From SAR86 cluster bacterium (GTDB lineage Bacteria; Pseudomonadota; Gammaproteobacteria; Magnimaribacterales; D2472), in assembly GCA_029254395.1 (NCBI GenBank), contig JAQWXQ010000099.1, positions 1 through 35,558 on the forward strand: a stretch of DNA of 35,558 bases. The letters are read 5' to 3'. Below the pieces are notes generated by a model, which did no database searches, was not told where the DNA came from, and saw only the letters and a program-made list of their open reading frames with translations. This document shows positions 1 to 8,562 of the stretch, one piece after another. The position numbers and the translations under genes are program-made. Every line of letters starts with the position of its first letter. Positions within the stretch are counted from its first letter, which is position 1.

Positions 1-248
1 TCAACCCAAACACCTCTCATGTACATGTAATGCCAAAAAGCAATACCTGTAACAAGACCTGATACAGTTAAAGATGTTTTCCATTTAGAACTTACGTTAT
101 CTCTTTCAACAAAAAAGAAAACTGTTGCAGCCAATAAAGCAGCTGTAACTAGCCAAAAAGATACGCCAGTCATATCATTTGCTGCTAAATCCCCCGCAGC
201 GAATGATGGCATAGCCATAAGTCCCGTTAACATTAATAAATATTTCAT
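1..248 (-). CDS. Proteorhodopsin, N-terminal 82 residues (partial, runs off left edge)
   Basis: Light-driven retinal-binding proton pump of the inner membrane. Translating the minus strand from the ATG at 248 gives a signal-peptide-like start (MKYLLMLTGLMAMPSFA), then a first transmembrane helix (about residues 28-47) and the start of a second (about 58-78). The stretch VSFWLVTAALLAATVFFFVE and the stretch GIAFWHYMYMRGVW are strongly characteristic of marine gammaproteobacterial proteorhodopsins. His73 in that second stretch corresponds to the conserved His75 of green proteorhodopsin, which pairs with the Schiff-base counter-ion. The counter-ion Asp, the spectral-tuning residue 105 and the retinal Lys lie outside the window, so pumping and colour cannot be read here. 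The gene has a strong Shine-Dalgarno and a recognisable promoter, and is divergent from coaD. Family assignment is very secure; SAR86 origin is inferred. Confidence 0.96.
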   Translation of the reverse strand, partial: MKYLLMLTGLMAMPSFAAGDLAANDMTGVSFWLVTAALLAATVFFFVERDNVSSKWKTSLTVSGLVTGIAFWHYMYMRGVWV

Positions 249-254
249 ATATAA

Positions 255-260
255 CTCCTC
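255..260 (-). promoter_or_regulatory. Strong ribosome binding site of proteorhodopsin
   Basis: The minus strand reads GAGGAG six bases before the ATG at 248. It fixes the start codon and is one of the few full Shine-Dalgarno sequences in the window (trxA has AAGGAG, and a few other genes have shorter matches). Confidence 0.8.
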
Positions 261-308
261 ACATATATATAAGCCTAAATTGGCTATTTATTTTAAATAC
301 GAGCTTTA

Positions 309-337
309 ATAATAGAAAACAAAATATAACTATGCAA
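309..337 (-). promoter_or_regulatory. Probable sigma70-type promoter of proteorhodopsin
   Basis: Minus-strand -35 TTGCAT (337-332), 17 bp spacer, -10 TATTAT (314-309). The predicted transcription start near 302 gives a leader of about 54 nt containing the GAGGAG ribosome site and a small 4-bp AGCC/GGCT hairpin (285-272). The -35 is only a partial match, but the spacing is ideal. Confidence 0.5.
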
Positions 338-368
338 GGGGATTCTACAAATAAGTAATTACTAAAAA

Positions 369-397
369 TTTACTAAAAGATTATTGTTTAGTATTAT
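369..397 (+). promoter_or_regulatory. Candidate coaD promoter, apparently leaderless
   Basis: TTTACT (369-374), 17 bp spacer, TATTAT (392-397), then only six bases to the coaD ATG at 404. Transcription would start at or next to the start codon, and there is no Shine-Dalgarno. Back to back with the proteorhodopsin promoter. Confidence 0.5.
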
Positions 398-403
398 CTT
401 GTT

Positions 404-889
404 ATGAAAGTTGCAATATATCCTGGTTCATTTGATCCCATCACGCTCGGCCATATGGACATAATAGATAGAGGCTGCGGCCTCTTTGATAAAATAATTG
501 TAGCAGTTGCTCAAAGTGAATCAAAAAAACCTTTGTTCTCGCTCGATGAAAGAGTTAGGCTTGTAAAACAAATTTATAAAGAAAATACCAATGTTGAAGT
601 TATGGGCTTTCCCCGTCAGCTTACAGTTGATTTGGCAAGAGAGCATGGTGCATGCGCAATTATTAGAGGTCTCCGCGCTGTAGCTGATTTTGAGTATGAG
701 TTTCAACTTGCAACAATGAATAGAGCCCTTGCTCCTGATATCGAAAGCATTTTTCTAACACCCAAAGAGAGTCTAATTTATGTCTCATCCAGCCTAATAA
801 AAGAGATATCCGATCTTAAGGGAGATGTCACGAATTTTGTTCATCCAATTGTTGAACAAGCACTTAAGGCTAAATTGGACAGAACTTAA
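404..889 (+). CDS. coaD: Phosphopantetheine adenylyltransferase
   Basis: Transfers AMP from ATP to 4'-phosphopantetheine, giving dephospho-CoA, the fourth step from pantothenate to CoA in the cytosol. The 161-residue length is normal for CoaD. The nucleotidyltransferase motif GSFDPITLGH (residues 8-17, with the T/HxGH signature at 14-17) and the RGLRAVADFEYE segment (about 89-100) are typical, as is the VSSSLIKE region near residue 127, the counterpart of the ISSTxVKE motif. Divergent from proteorhodopsin; its last four bases overlap the convergent mutM stop codon. coaD and mutM are neighbours in many gammaproteobacteria. The ATG at 404 follows a -10-like hexamer by six bases, with no ribosome site. 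Confidence 0.97.
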   Translation: MKVAIYPGSFDPITLGHMDIIDRGCGLFDKIIVAVAQSESKKPLFSLDERVRLVKQIYKENTNVEVMGFPRQLTVDLAREHGACAIIRGLRAVADFEYEFQLATMNRALAPDIESIFLTPKESLIYVSSSLIKEISDLKGDVTNFVHPIVEQALKAKLDRT

Positions 890-1695
890 ATCTGGCAGTT
901 ATTGCAATAAAAAGTTGCTCTCTGATTTTGCACAGTCTTTATAATCTTTTCATCACAGACCAAACAGCCCTCATTTTCTCGCCCATATGCCTTTAGTTTA
1001 AATTTGAAGTAACCAGCGCTGCCATCGGCAGAATAAAAATCTTTTAGAGTAGTACCACCAACTTTGATAGCATTCTTAAGAATTTTTTTTATGCACTTAG
1101 CAAGGCTTGTACATTCATGCTCACTTAGCAGACTTGATTCCTTTAGTGGGTTTATTTTTGCTTCAAACAGACTCTCACAGGCGTAGATATTCCCAACTCC
1201 CACAACATTTTTTTGATTCATTATCAAACTTTTAATAGGTGCCCTAGATTTACTGCAAATACTAAATAAGTAAGAGCCATTAAATTTTTTTTCCAGCGGC
1301 TCTATACCAAGTTTGTTAATTAAAAAATGTGATTTAATATTTTTTGTGAGATGTATTGATCCAAACCTCCTTGGATCGTTGTAAATAATTTTTTTGTCTT
1401 CAAAAATAAACTCGACATGATCATGTTTTTTAAAATGATTAGATGCTCTATTTAATATTCTTAAGCTACCAGACATCCCAAGGTGAAGAAGTATGGAATA
1501 ATTATCCGAGTTAAAAATAATATACTTTGCTCTTCTGGTTATATCATTGATTTTGAAGTTATTAATAATACTTTCAAAATTTTTATCTACCTTCCACCTT
1601 AAATTAGGATTATTTACTTTAGAAGATTCTATAACCTTTCCTTCAAATTGAGATATTGCTCTTCTGGTCGTTTCAACCTCAGGCAACTCGGGCAT
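886..1695 (-). CDS. mutM: Formamidopyrimidine-DNA glycosylase (Fpg)
   Basis: Base-excision repair enzyme that removes 8-oxoguanine and formamidopyrimidines and nicks the abasic site by beta/delta elimination. The protein (269 aa, E. coli size) starts MPELPEVET, so the catalytic proline (residue 2 with the initiator Met counted) and Glu3 are present; Lys57 matches the conserved active-site lysine. A C-terminal zinc finger is complete: Cys244, Cys247, Cys264 and Cys267, with the DNA-contacting Arg259 inside it. The helix-two-turn-helix region holds NVVGVGNIYACE (about 163-174). Follows tolC with a 3 bp gap, so probably co-transcribed with it; convergent with coaD. DNA repair fits an organism living in sunlit, oxygenated water. 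Confidence 0.97.
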   Translation of the reverse strand: MPELPEVETTRRAISQFEGKVIESSKVNNPNLRWKVDKNFESIINNFKINDITRRAKYIIFNSDNYSILLHLGMSGSLRILNRASNHFKKHDHVEFIFEDKKIIYNDPRRFGSIHLTKNIKSHFLINKLGIEPLEKKFNGSYLFSICSKSRAPIKSLIMNQKNVVGVGNIYACESLFEAKINPLKESSLLSEHECTSLAKCIKKILKNAIKVGGTTLKDFYSADGSAGYFKFKLKAYGRENEGCLVCDEKIIKTVQNQRATFYCNNCQI

Positions 1696-1698
1696 GGT

Positions 1699-3048
1699 TT
1701 AATTTAAAAGATTATTGATATTAATGATATCTTTAGGAGCTATAGTTCCGGATGCTAAGCCCAATCTTAAATTTGCTAATATATAATCATATTTGGCATT
1801 GGCTAGATTCTTTTCTGCGCTATAAAGATTTTTTTCTGCCTGCAATAAATCAACAACATTTCTTGTACCTACTTTATAACCAACCTGAGTTGCCTCAAGC
1901 GCACTAGTTGCTGATATAACTGCTTGTTTTTGAGCTGTAACATTAGCAACAAGGGTAATGACATTTGAATATTGCGATCTGACCTCTTGAATAACAGATC
2001 TTTCAGTGAATAATGTATTCTCAGTAGTTCTATCATATTGAGCATATGCTTGTTTTCTTCTTGAACTCACAGCACCTCCTTGATACAAAGGCATGCTTAG
2101 TTGAATAGAGTAATTTCTTCTACCAGTAACTGATGGCACAGGTATTCCTTGGCCGTTAATGCTAAAACCTTCATAGTTATATTGATTGGTTTCAGACTCA
2201 GATTCCGTCCCAACAATATTTATTTTTGGTAGATGATTTGAAGCTGCGCTCCTTGCACCGCTTTTGGCCGCATCTTTCCTTAAATATGCTGACTGCAATC
2301 TATAATTTTTTTTCAATGCTAGCTCAACCCATCTTTCTTTCGATGTAGGAGTCGGAGCTACAATTTCTAGATTCTCACCGAGCTCATTAACGCTAAAGAC
2401 TTCTCTACCAATTAAAGCATTCAATGCTTCTCTTGCTGAAAATAAGTTTCCTTCGGTGCTAATTCTTGCTGCTTTACTTATATCAAATGCCAGCTGAGCT
2501 TCCTGAACACCAGTAATTGCAGAAAGGCCAACTTCAAATCTTTGCTGAGCCTGATCAAGCTGCTGCTTAATAGCTTTTTCCTCTGAAATAGCAGCGTTTA
2601 GATTATCAATTGCTCTCAAGACACCAAAATAGAGTTCCGCTGTTCTTAATAAGAGGTTTTGCTGTTCATAGGCAAAATCTGCTTCCGCCGCGCTAGTTAA
2701 GGCCTTTGATTGTTTATAAGAAAACCAACTATCAAGCCTTAGTAAAGGCTGGCTAATGGTTGCAGATGAAGAGAAAGAATTATAGTTCTGAGTCAATTCT
2801 TTATTTTGATAATATTCATTCCAGTTAGTGCTTCCACTTATAGAGACGCTCGGCAGTAACCCAGCCCTTCCTTGAACAACAATTTCTTTATCAGCTAAGT
2901 ATGAATATTCAGCTGCTCTATACGTTGGGTCATTTTCTAAAGCTTCATTATAAATATCTAAGATATTTTCTGACGATGCAGCAGGTGAAAGTAGTAAGCC
3001 AATGACAATCCAAAGGCATAATAAGTTGGAAGATTTTTTCATATTCAT
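1699..3048 (-). CDS. tolC: TolC-family outer membrane efflux/secretion channel
   Basis: Trimeric outer-membrane beta-barrel with a periplasmic alpha-helical tunnel, the exit duct for RND and ABC efflux pumps and type I secretion. 449 aa. An N-terminal signal peptide (about residues 1-26, ending PAASS) is followed by two similar halves of long helices and strands typical of the outer-membrane efflux protein family, e.g. ILDIYNEALENDPTYRAAEY near the N-terminus and the GTRNVVDLLQAEKNLYSAEK segment in the second half. Either ATG at 3048 or the ATG at 3042 (giving MKKSSN) could be the start. No inner-membrane or adaptor partner is nearby, as is usual for a shared TolC. Divergent from parE across 176 bp; E. 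coli tolC is also near and divergent from parE, but with several genes between. Confidence 0.9.
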   Translation of the reverse strand: MNMKKSSNLLCLWIVIGLLLSPAASSENILDIYNEALENDPTYRAAEYSYLADKEIVVQGRAGLLPSVSISGSTNWNEYYQNKELTQNYNSFSSSATISQPLLRLDSWFSYKQSKALTSAAEADFAYEQQNLLLRTAELYFGVLRAIDNLNAAISEEKAIKQQLDQAQQRFEVGLSAITGVQEAQLAFDISKAARISTEGNLFSAREALNALIGREVFSVNELGENLEIVAPTPTSKERWVELALKKNYRLQSAYLRKDAAKSGARSAASNHLPKINIVGTESESETNQYNYEGFSINGQGIPVPSVTGRRNYSIQLSMPLYQGGAVSSRRKQAYAQYDRTTENTLFTERSVIQEVRSQYSNVITLVANVTAQKQAVISATSALEATQVGYKVGTRNVVDLLQAEKNLYSAEKNLANAKYDYILANLRLGLASGTIAPKDIININNLLN

Positions 3049-3070
3049 TCTAATATATTAACTCAAATTT

Positions 3071-3107
3071 AATGTGTGCAGTGTAAACATTTTGATAAAT
3101 TTTGCAA
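3071..3107 (-). promoter_or_regulatory. Candidate tolC promoter with an operator-like palindrome
   Basis: Minus strand TTGCAA (3107-3102), 16 bp spacer, TACACT (3085-3080). The -10 lies inside a 21 bp imperfect palindrome at 3071-3091 (arms AATGT and ACATT; 16 of 21 positions agree with its reverse complement). A repressor bound there would block the promoter. The regulator is unknown. A second -10-like hexamer (TAATAT) lies six bases before the ATG. Confidence 0.35.
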
Positions 3108-3224
3108 TGCCACCAGTCCTTATAATAATATTAAAAATTTACTCACTTATAAATAATATTACTAATTTCTTAGAGTAGAATATATGTAAATAGTTCAATA
3201 CTAATATTAATAAGGTTTACAAAA

Positions 3225-5117
3225 TTGTCTAACTCATACGACTCTAAAGCAATCGAGGTTCTCTCAGGTCTAGACCCTGTTAAAAAGAGACCTGGTATGT
3301 ACACGGATACCAATAATCCAAATCATTTAATTCAAGAGGTTTTGGATAACTCAATTGATGAAGCGCTATCTGGACATTGTTCAGCAATCAAAGTCAGCCT
3401 CTTTAAAGATGGTTTTATACAGATTGTTGATGATGGAAGAGGGATGCCAGTTGATATTCATCCTGAGCATAAGGTCTCCGGAGTAGAGTTAATAATGTGC
3501 AAGCTTCATGCTGGAGCCAAGTTCTCAGGTGATGAATATAATTTTTCAGGAGGTCTTCATGGTGTTGGAGTCTCAGTTGTTAATGCTCTTTCAGACGAAT
3601 TAGAGGTAAAAGTAAGAAGAGATTCAAAAGAGTACAGCATTTCCTTTAATAATGGAGATAAAGCTAAAGAGTTGCACCAAGTGGGAGAGGTAGGGTCAAG
3701 AAATACTGGAACAACCATAAAATTTAAACCAAACCCAAAATATTTTGAAACTATTGAAGTCCAGCTGAAACACTTGAAACACTTGCTAAAAGCTAAGGCT
3801 GTTTTGTGTCCTGGGCTAACAATCGATTTCTTTTATGAAAAAAAATCCGAAAGACAGAGGTGGTTTTATGAGGATGGTCTTAAAGGCTATCTTCTAGAAT
3901 CTTCTGACGGCGCCGATCTTATTCTTAATGAATCTATTCTTTGCTCTAAGCCAAGCAATATTCAAGAGGTAGAGTTTGTTGTGAATTGGTCCCCAAGAGT
4001 TTTAAAAAATAGGCTTGATGAGACATATGTAAATTTAATCCCTACCGCTCAAGGTGGATCACACTTAAATGGTTTCAAATCTGGTCTTTTAGAGGCAGTT
4101 AAAGAATTTTGTGATTATAGAAACCTTCTTCCGAAAGGCTTAAAAATTAATGCAGAAGATGTTATTTCAAATGCTTACTTTGTTGTCTCATCAAAATTAC
4201 AAAACCCACAATTTGCAGGGCAAACAAAAGAAAGGCTTGATTCAAAGGACCATATGAGCTTTGTAGCAAGTACAACAAAAGATGCTTTGAGCATATGGTT
4301 TAACACTAATACTGAGGAAGGGGAAAAAATAGCAGACTTGGCAATCTCTTCAGCACAAGCAAGAGCTAAGGCTTCAAAAGTTGTAGAAAGAAAGAAAACT
4401 TTTAAAGGCCCAGCACTCCCTGGAAAGCTTTCTGACTGCAATAGTGAAGATCTAAATGAAACAGAACTATTTCTTGTTGAGGGCGACTCTGCTGGAGGTT
4501 CAGCAAAGCAAGCAAGAGAAAGATCTTTTCAAGCGATAATGCCTTTAAGGGGAAAGATACTAAATACTTGGGATCTTGAGAGTGTTGAAATTATAAAATC
4601 TCAAGAGATAAAAAATTTATCTACAGCCATAGGTGTTATGCCTGGAAATGATGATATCTCTGGTTTGAGATACGGAAAAATCTGCATACTAGCTGATGCT
4701 GATTCAGATGGCTTGCATATTGCAACTTTACTATGTGCTTTGTTTTTAAGGCATTATAAAACTCTTGTTCAACAAGGCAGAATCTATGTATCCATGCCTC
4801 CGTTATACAGAATAGACTGTGGCAAAGAAGTGGCATACGCGCTCGATGATTTTCAGAGAGAGGAGATAGTAACCTCTTTGAAATCAAAAAAAGGAAAGCC
4901 AAAAATTAATATTCAAAGGTTTAAAGGTCTTGGAGAAATGAATCCATCTCAATTAAGAGAGACAGTAATGGATCCCCAATCCAGACAGCTAGTAAACCTA
5001 TCAATTAGCTCAAGTGATGACGCAAATTCTGTTATGGATTTACTTTTAAGTAAGAAAAGAGCCCCTGATAGAAAAGAATGGCTCGAAAAGAAAGGCTCTT
5101 TAGCGGAAGTAAAATAA
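3225..5117 (+). CDS. parE: DNA topoisomerase IV subunit B (ATPase)
   Basis: ATPase half of topoisomerase IV, which decatenates daughter chromosomes. 630 aa, the same length as E. coli ParE. The GHKL ATPase motifs are DNSIDEA (41-47), DDGRGMP (about 69-75) and GGLHGVGVS (109-117). The TOPRIM domain has EGDSAGG (419-425) and DADSDG (491-496); DADSDGLH rather than the GyrB-type DADVDGAH supports ParE, as does immediate linkage to parC. The C-terminus carries [20 protein letters not shown]. The start is TTG at 3225, supported by an AAGG ribosome site (3212-3215). The 176 bp upstream contains a perfect TATAAT at 3121-3126, but I see no good -35. Runs into parC with a 1 bp gap. Confidence 0.96.
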   Translation: MSNSYDSKAIEVLSGLDPVKKRPGMYTDTNNPNHLIQEVLDNSIDEALSGHCSAIKVSLFKDGFIQIVDDGRGMPVDIHPEHKVSGVELIMCKLHAGAKFSGDEYNFSGGLHGVGVSVVNALSDELEVKVRRDSKEYSISFNNGDKAKELHQVGEVGSRNTGTTIKFKPNPKYFETIEVQLKHLKHLLKAKAVLCPGLTIDFFYEKKSERQRWFYEDGLKGYLLESSDGADLILNESILCSKPSNIQEVEFVVNWSPRVLKNRLDETYVNLIPTAQGGSHLNGFKSGLLEAVKEFCDYRNLLPKGLKINAEDVISNAYFVVSSKLQNPQFAGQTKERLDSKDHMSFVASTTKDALSIWFNTNTEEGEKIADLAISSAQARAKASKVVERKKTFKGPALPGKLSDCNSEDLNETELFLVEGDSAGGSAKQARERSFQAIMPLRGKILNTWDLESVEIIKSQEIKNLSTAIGVMPGNDDISGLRYGKICILADADSDGLHIATLLCALFLRHYKTLVQQGRIYVSMPPLYRIDCGKEVAYALDDFQREEIVTSLKSKKGKPKINIQRFKGLGEMNPSQLRETVMDPQSRQLVNLSISSSDDANSVMDLLLSKKRAPDRKEWLEKKGSLAEVK

Positions 5118-5118
5118 T

Positions 5119-7368
5119 ATGAAAAAAATAGAATCTATTAGCTTAAAAAAATACGCAGAAGACTCTTATCTTAATTATGCTATGTATGTAATTCTCGACA
5201 GAGCTTTGCCGAATATAGGAGATGGATTAAAACCAGTCCAAAGAAGGATTTTGTATGCCATGTCAGAGCTTGGACTTGATGCCGGGTCTAAATATAAAAA
5301 ATCTGCTAGAACCGTTGGAGATGTAATTGGTAAGTTTCATCCTCATGGCGATGGTGCTGCATATGAAGCGATGGTGTTAATGGCACAAAACTTTTCATTT
5401 AAATATCCTTTTGTTGATGGCCAAGGAAATTGGGGCTCTCAAGATGACCCCAAGTCATTTGCGGCTATGCGATATACAGAATCTAAATTAACTAAATTTG
5501 CTAATTTATTAATAAAAGAACTTAAATCTGGAACTGTAGACTGGCAACCAAACTTTGATGGTTCTCTTTTGGAGCCAGTAATTTTTCCATCAAAGTTGCC
5601 ATCTATATTGCTGAATGGAACTTCTGGTATAGCAGTAGGTATGGCGACAGATATCCCTTCTCATAATATAAATGAAGTTATAGATTCAACTGTCTATTTA
5701 TTGGAAAATCCTAAAGCTGAATTAAAGGATATCTTGCAAATAGTAAAAGGCCCAGATTTCTCAAATAACTCCTCAATAATAGCTAGCCAGGAAGAGCTTA
5801 ATGAAATTTATTCAACAGGTAGAGGAGGATTTAAAATCCAAGCTCAATGGGCTCAAGAAAAAAATCAAATTATAATTAACGCACTTCCATACCAGGCTTC
5901 TGGATCAAAAATTCTTGAGCAAATAGCAGACCAGATGCTTAAAAAGAAGATTCCTATGGTTGTAGATCTTACTGATGAAGGTGACCATGAGGAGCCAATA
6001 AGATTAGTAATAACCCTAAAATCTAATCGAGTAGTTGCTGAAGATGTTATGAATCATCTTTTCGCATCTACTGACCTTCAAAAAAATTATAGAGTTAATA
6101 TGAATTTGATAGCCTTAAGCGGGGGGCCAAAAGTATTCTCTTTAATAGAGTTGTTAAAGGAATGGATCACTTTTAGGAAAGAAACTGTTGTCAGAAGGCT
6201 TGAGCATAGGCTTGATCAAGTGAATGATAGGCTGCATATTTTAGAAGGCCTGCTCGCCGTCTATTTAAATATCGATGAAGTTATTAAAATTATTAGAGAG
6301 TCTGATAAACCTAAGCAAGAGATTATTTCAAAATTTAATCTTTCTGAAATTCAAGCAAATGCAATTCTTGATATAAAGCTCAGGCAACTTGCAAAACTTG
6401 AGCAGATTAAGCTTGAGGATGAAAGAGAGATTTTATCCAAAGAGCAAGATGAAATTGAAACTGTTCTATCTTCAAAGGCAAGACTAAAAACTTTAATTAA
6501 AAAAGAGCTAATTGAGATTAAGGATGAGTTTGGTGAGGAGAGAGTCTCTCCAATAAAAGATTCCTCAAATGCAAAAATATTTTCTGAAGAAGAGACATTA
6601 GTTACTGAACCAATAACAGTTGTTTTATCAAAGGCAGGGTGGATTAGAAGCGCTAAAGGCCATGAAATTGATCCCTCCTCTTTAGGCTATAGAGGAGAAG
6701 ATAAACTTCAAGATTTTTCTAGAGGTAAAAGCAATCAAATTTCAGTATTTATGGACTCTAGCGGCAAAGTATTTTCGTTACCAAGTCACTCATTGCCATC
6801 TGCAAGAGGGATGGGTGAGCCAATCTCAGGTAGAGTCACTGCAGAATCTGGTGTGAGTTTTATATCATCATTTGTCGGAGACCCAGAAGATAAGTATATT
6901 TTTACCAATTCTGCTGGGTATGGGTATATTTCAGAATTTAGCAATACAGTATCCAATAAGAAAACTGGCAAGGCTTTCATGAAGGTTCCGGATGGTGCCA
7001 GTCTATTAAAGGCTCAAAAATTGAAATCTGGGCATAAGTACATAGCAGCAGTATCAAATATTGGAAAACTGCTTATTTTTGAAATTGATGAGCTTCCAAT
7101 TTTACCAAAAGGGAAAGGGAACAAAATTATCAACATCCCAACTGCAAAATTTAAATCTAAAGATGAATTCATGATTGATATTCAATTACTTGCCGAGGAC
7201 AGCAATCTTGTTGTTCATTATGGGAGCAAGTCTAGGTCACTGCCGTATAAAGATTGGCAACACTACATTTCTTCTAGAGCCAAAAGAGGCAATATATTGG
7301 CAGGACATCTTAAGCGAGTAGAGGCTATTTCAGAAGAGGAAAAAATTAAAGACTCTGAATCTGAGTAA
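5119..7368 (+). CDS. parC: DNA topoisomerase IV subunit A
   Basis: DNA cleavage and religation subunit of topoisomerase IV, forming a ParC2ParE2 heterotetramer. 749 aa against about 752 in E. coli. The winged-helix region has [11 protein letters not shown] (38-48), the quinolone-pocket helix [15 protein letters not shown] (71-85) and catalytic Tyr119 in AAMRYTE. The C-terminal beta-pinwheel (about 500-740) has degenerate repeats such as the segment around residues 590-660. The residue aligned with E. coli Ser80 is Gly79, while the aligned Glu83 is kept. A GGAAG ribosome site at 5105-5109 precedes the ATG. The last 23 bases overlap the convergent argD gene, where a bidirectional terminator-like hairpin is embedded. 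Confidence 0.96.
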   Translation: MKKIESISLKKYAEDSYLNYAMYVILDRALPNIGDGLKPVQRRILYAMSELGLDAGSKYKKSARTVGDVIGKFHPHGDGAAYEAMVLMAQNFSFKYPFVDGQGNWGSQDDPKSFAAMRYTESKLTKFANLLIKELKSGTVDWQPNFDGSLLEPVIFPSKLPSILLNGTSGIAVGMATDIPSHNINEVIDSTVYLLENPKAELKDILQIVKGPDFSNNSSIIASQEELNEIYSTGRGGFKIQAQWAQEKNQIIINALPYQASGSKILEQIADQMLKKKIPMVVDLTDEGDHEEPIRLVITLKSNRVVAEDVMNHLFASTDLQKNYRVNMNLIALSGGPKVFSLIELLKEWITFRKETVVRRLEHRLDQVNDRLHILEGLLAVYLNIDEVIKIIRESDKPKQEIISKFNLSEIQANAILDIKLRQLAKLEQIKLEDEREILSKEQDEIETVLSSKARLKTLIKKELIEIKDEFGEERVSPIKDSSNAKIFSEEETLVTEPITVVLSKAGWIRSAKGHEIDPSSLGYRGEDKLQDFSRGKSNQISVFMDSSGKVFSLPSHSLPSARGMGEPISGRVTAESGVSFISSFVGDPEDKYIFTNSAGYGYISEFSNTVSNKKTGKAFMKVPDGASLLKAQKLKSGHKYIAAVSNIGKLLIFEIDELPILPKGKGNKIINIPTAKFKSKDEFMIDIQLLAEDSNLVVHYGSKSRSLPYKDWQHYISSRAKRGNILAGHLKRVEAISEEEKIKDSESE

Positions 7369-8548
7369 GAGTCTTTTCAAATATGAACATAGATTTCCTT
7401 ATAAGCACATCCTCAATTATAAGGCTTGGTGAGAACCTGACTGTATCAATATTTGCCTTCAAAATCATAAGCCCATTTTGATGGCTTTTTGCAATAAGTT
7501 CGTCAACCTGTATATTTGAATCCTTTGAAAAGGTAACGCTCAACCAAAGTCCTTTAGATTTAACCTCACTAAATACATTTAAGTTGTTATTAATATCCTT
7601 GAGGAGGTCTAAGAATAACTCCTCTTTCTTTTTCACCCTGTTAAGAAAAGACTTTTTTGAAATAATATCTATAACTTTTTCTCCAACAGCACAGGCAATA
7701 GGATTACCTCCAAAGGTGCTACCATGCAGCCCTGGAGCCATAAAAGATGACACTTCATCAGTAGTTATAATCCCACCTAAAGGTAAGCCATTAGCAATAC
7801 CTTTGGCAAAGCAGACGATATCTGGTTTAATTTTAAACTGCTCATAAGCAAACAAGCTTCCAGTTCTGCCTACTCCTGATTGAACTTCATCAATAATTAT
7901 TAAAGCATTGTGTTTCTTTGCTAATTTTTTTAGCCCAGCAATAAATTTAGTACTTGCAGATGTTATGCCAGATTGCCACTGGACAACCTCAAGAATAATT
8001 GCAGAAGTATTGTCTGAAACAACTTTTTCTAAGTCTATAGTTGAATTGTATTCATGACTTTTTATCCCTTTTGGTAAGGGTCCAAAGCCATCATCAAGGG
8101 CCTTTGAATGAGCAAGAGTTATCCCCATCAAGGTTCGCCCATGAAATGAAGTTGTAAAGGATACTATCTCATTTTTCTTTGAATGAAATTTTTTTGTTGA
8201 GTACTTACGAGCTGTCTTAACTGCTGCCTCTATAGCTTCAGCCCCTGAGTTAGAAAAAAATACTTTATCTCCAAAAGTATTTTTACATAGCCTGTTTGCC
8301 AGCCTTACCGATGGCTCATTTATGTAAAGGTTTGATAAATGCCACAGATTTTTTGTCTGTTTGGAAACAATACTATTTAATTCTGAATTGCTATGACCAA
8401 GACTTGTAACCGCAATACCTGCAGTAAGATCGATAAACTTATTTCCATCTGTATCCCAGACATGTGAACCCTTTGCTTTTTTTACAACAAATTCTGCAGG
8501 CATATAAAATGGCATTATATAATGATCATATTTATTAATTATTTTCAT
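7346..8548 (-). CDS. argD: Class-III PLP aminotransferase, probable acetylornithine aminotransferase
   Basis: Likely converts N-acetylglutamate semialdehyde to N2-acetylornithine in arginine synthesis (in some bacteria also succinyl-diaminopimelate transamination). 400 aa, normal for ArgD. Visible landmarks: [19 protein letters not shown] (17-35), SNSGAEA (99-105, PLP phosphate contacts), the [11 protein letters not shown] loop (220-230) and the Schiff-base Lys249 in [14 protein letters not shown]. One oddity: the usually invariant EPxQGEGG loop reads EVVQWQSG (187-194). Class III also contains ornithine and GABA/other omega-aminotransferases, so substrate is inferred from length and overall resemblance. 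No Shine-Dalgarno; TACAAT sits six bases before the ATG. Divergent from the DUF2244 gene with only 14 bp between starts. Confidence 0.78.
   Translation of the reverse strand: MKIINKYDHYIMPFYMPAEFVVKKAKGSHVWDTDGNKFIDLTAGIAVTSLGHSNSELNSIVSKQTKNLWHLSNLYINEPSVRLANRLCKNTFGDKVFFSNSGAEAIEAAVKTARKYSTKKFHSKKNEIVSFTTSFHGRTLMGITLAHSKALDDGFGPLPKGIKSHEYNSTIDLEKVVSDNTSAIILEVVQWQSGITSASTKFIAGLKKLAKKHNALIIIDEVQSGVGRTGSLFAYEQFKIKPDIVCFAKGIANGLPLGGIITTDEVSSFMAPGLHGSTFGGNPIACAVGEKVIDIISKKSFLNRVKKKEELFLDLLKDINNNLNVFSEVKSKGLWLSVTFSKDSNIQVDELIAKSHQNGLMILKANIDTVRFSPSLIIEDVLIRKSMFIFEKTLTQIQSL
7348..7376. terminator. Bidirectional intrinsic terminator of parC and argD
   Basis: Perfect 8 bp stem AAAGACTC (7348-7355) / GAGTCTTT (7369-7376) with a 13-base loop that contains the parC stop codon; the argD stop codon touches the other edge. 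On the minus strand the stem runs into AATTTTTT, a good U-tract for argD; on the plus strand the T-run is short (TTTT). Confidence 0.55.
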
Positions 8549-8560
8549 ATATTTATTGTA
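8548..8560. promoter_or_regulatory. Overlapping divergent -10 hexamers for argD and the DUF2244 gene
   Basis: Only 14 bp separate the two start codons, so both promoters must overlap. On the minus strand TACAAT (8560-8555) lies six bases from the argD ATG. On the plus strand TATATT (8548-8553) lies nine bases from the GTG at 8563, and TATTGT (8554-8559) nearly coincides with the minus hexamer. The -35 boxes would lie inside the opposing genes and are not clear. Confidence 0.35.
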
Positions 8561-8562
8561 AC

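Noticed and set aside
272-285. Hairpin in the proteorhodopsin leader as a riboswitch or thermometer
   Set aside because: The stem is only four base pairs and does not cover the GAGGAG ribosome site; no known riboswitch pattern is present.
843-880. TCCAATT/AATTGGA inverted repeat near the coaD-mutM junction as a terminator
   Set aside because: The loop is over 20 bases and neither side is followed by a T-run.
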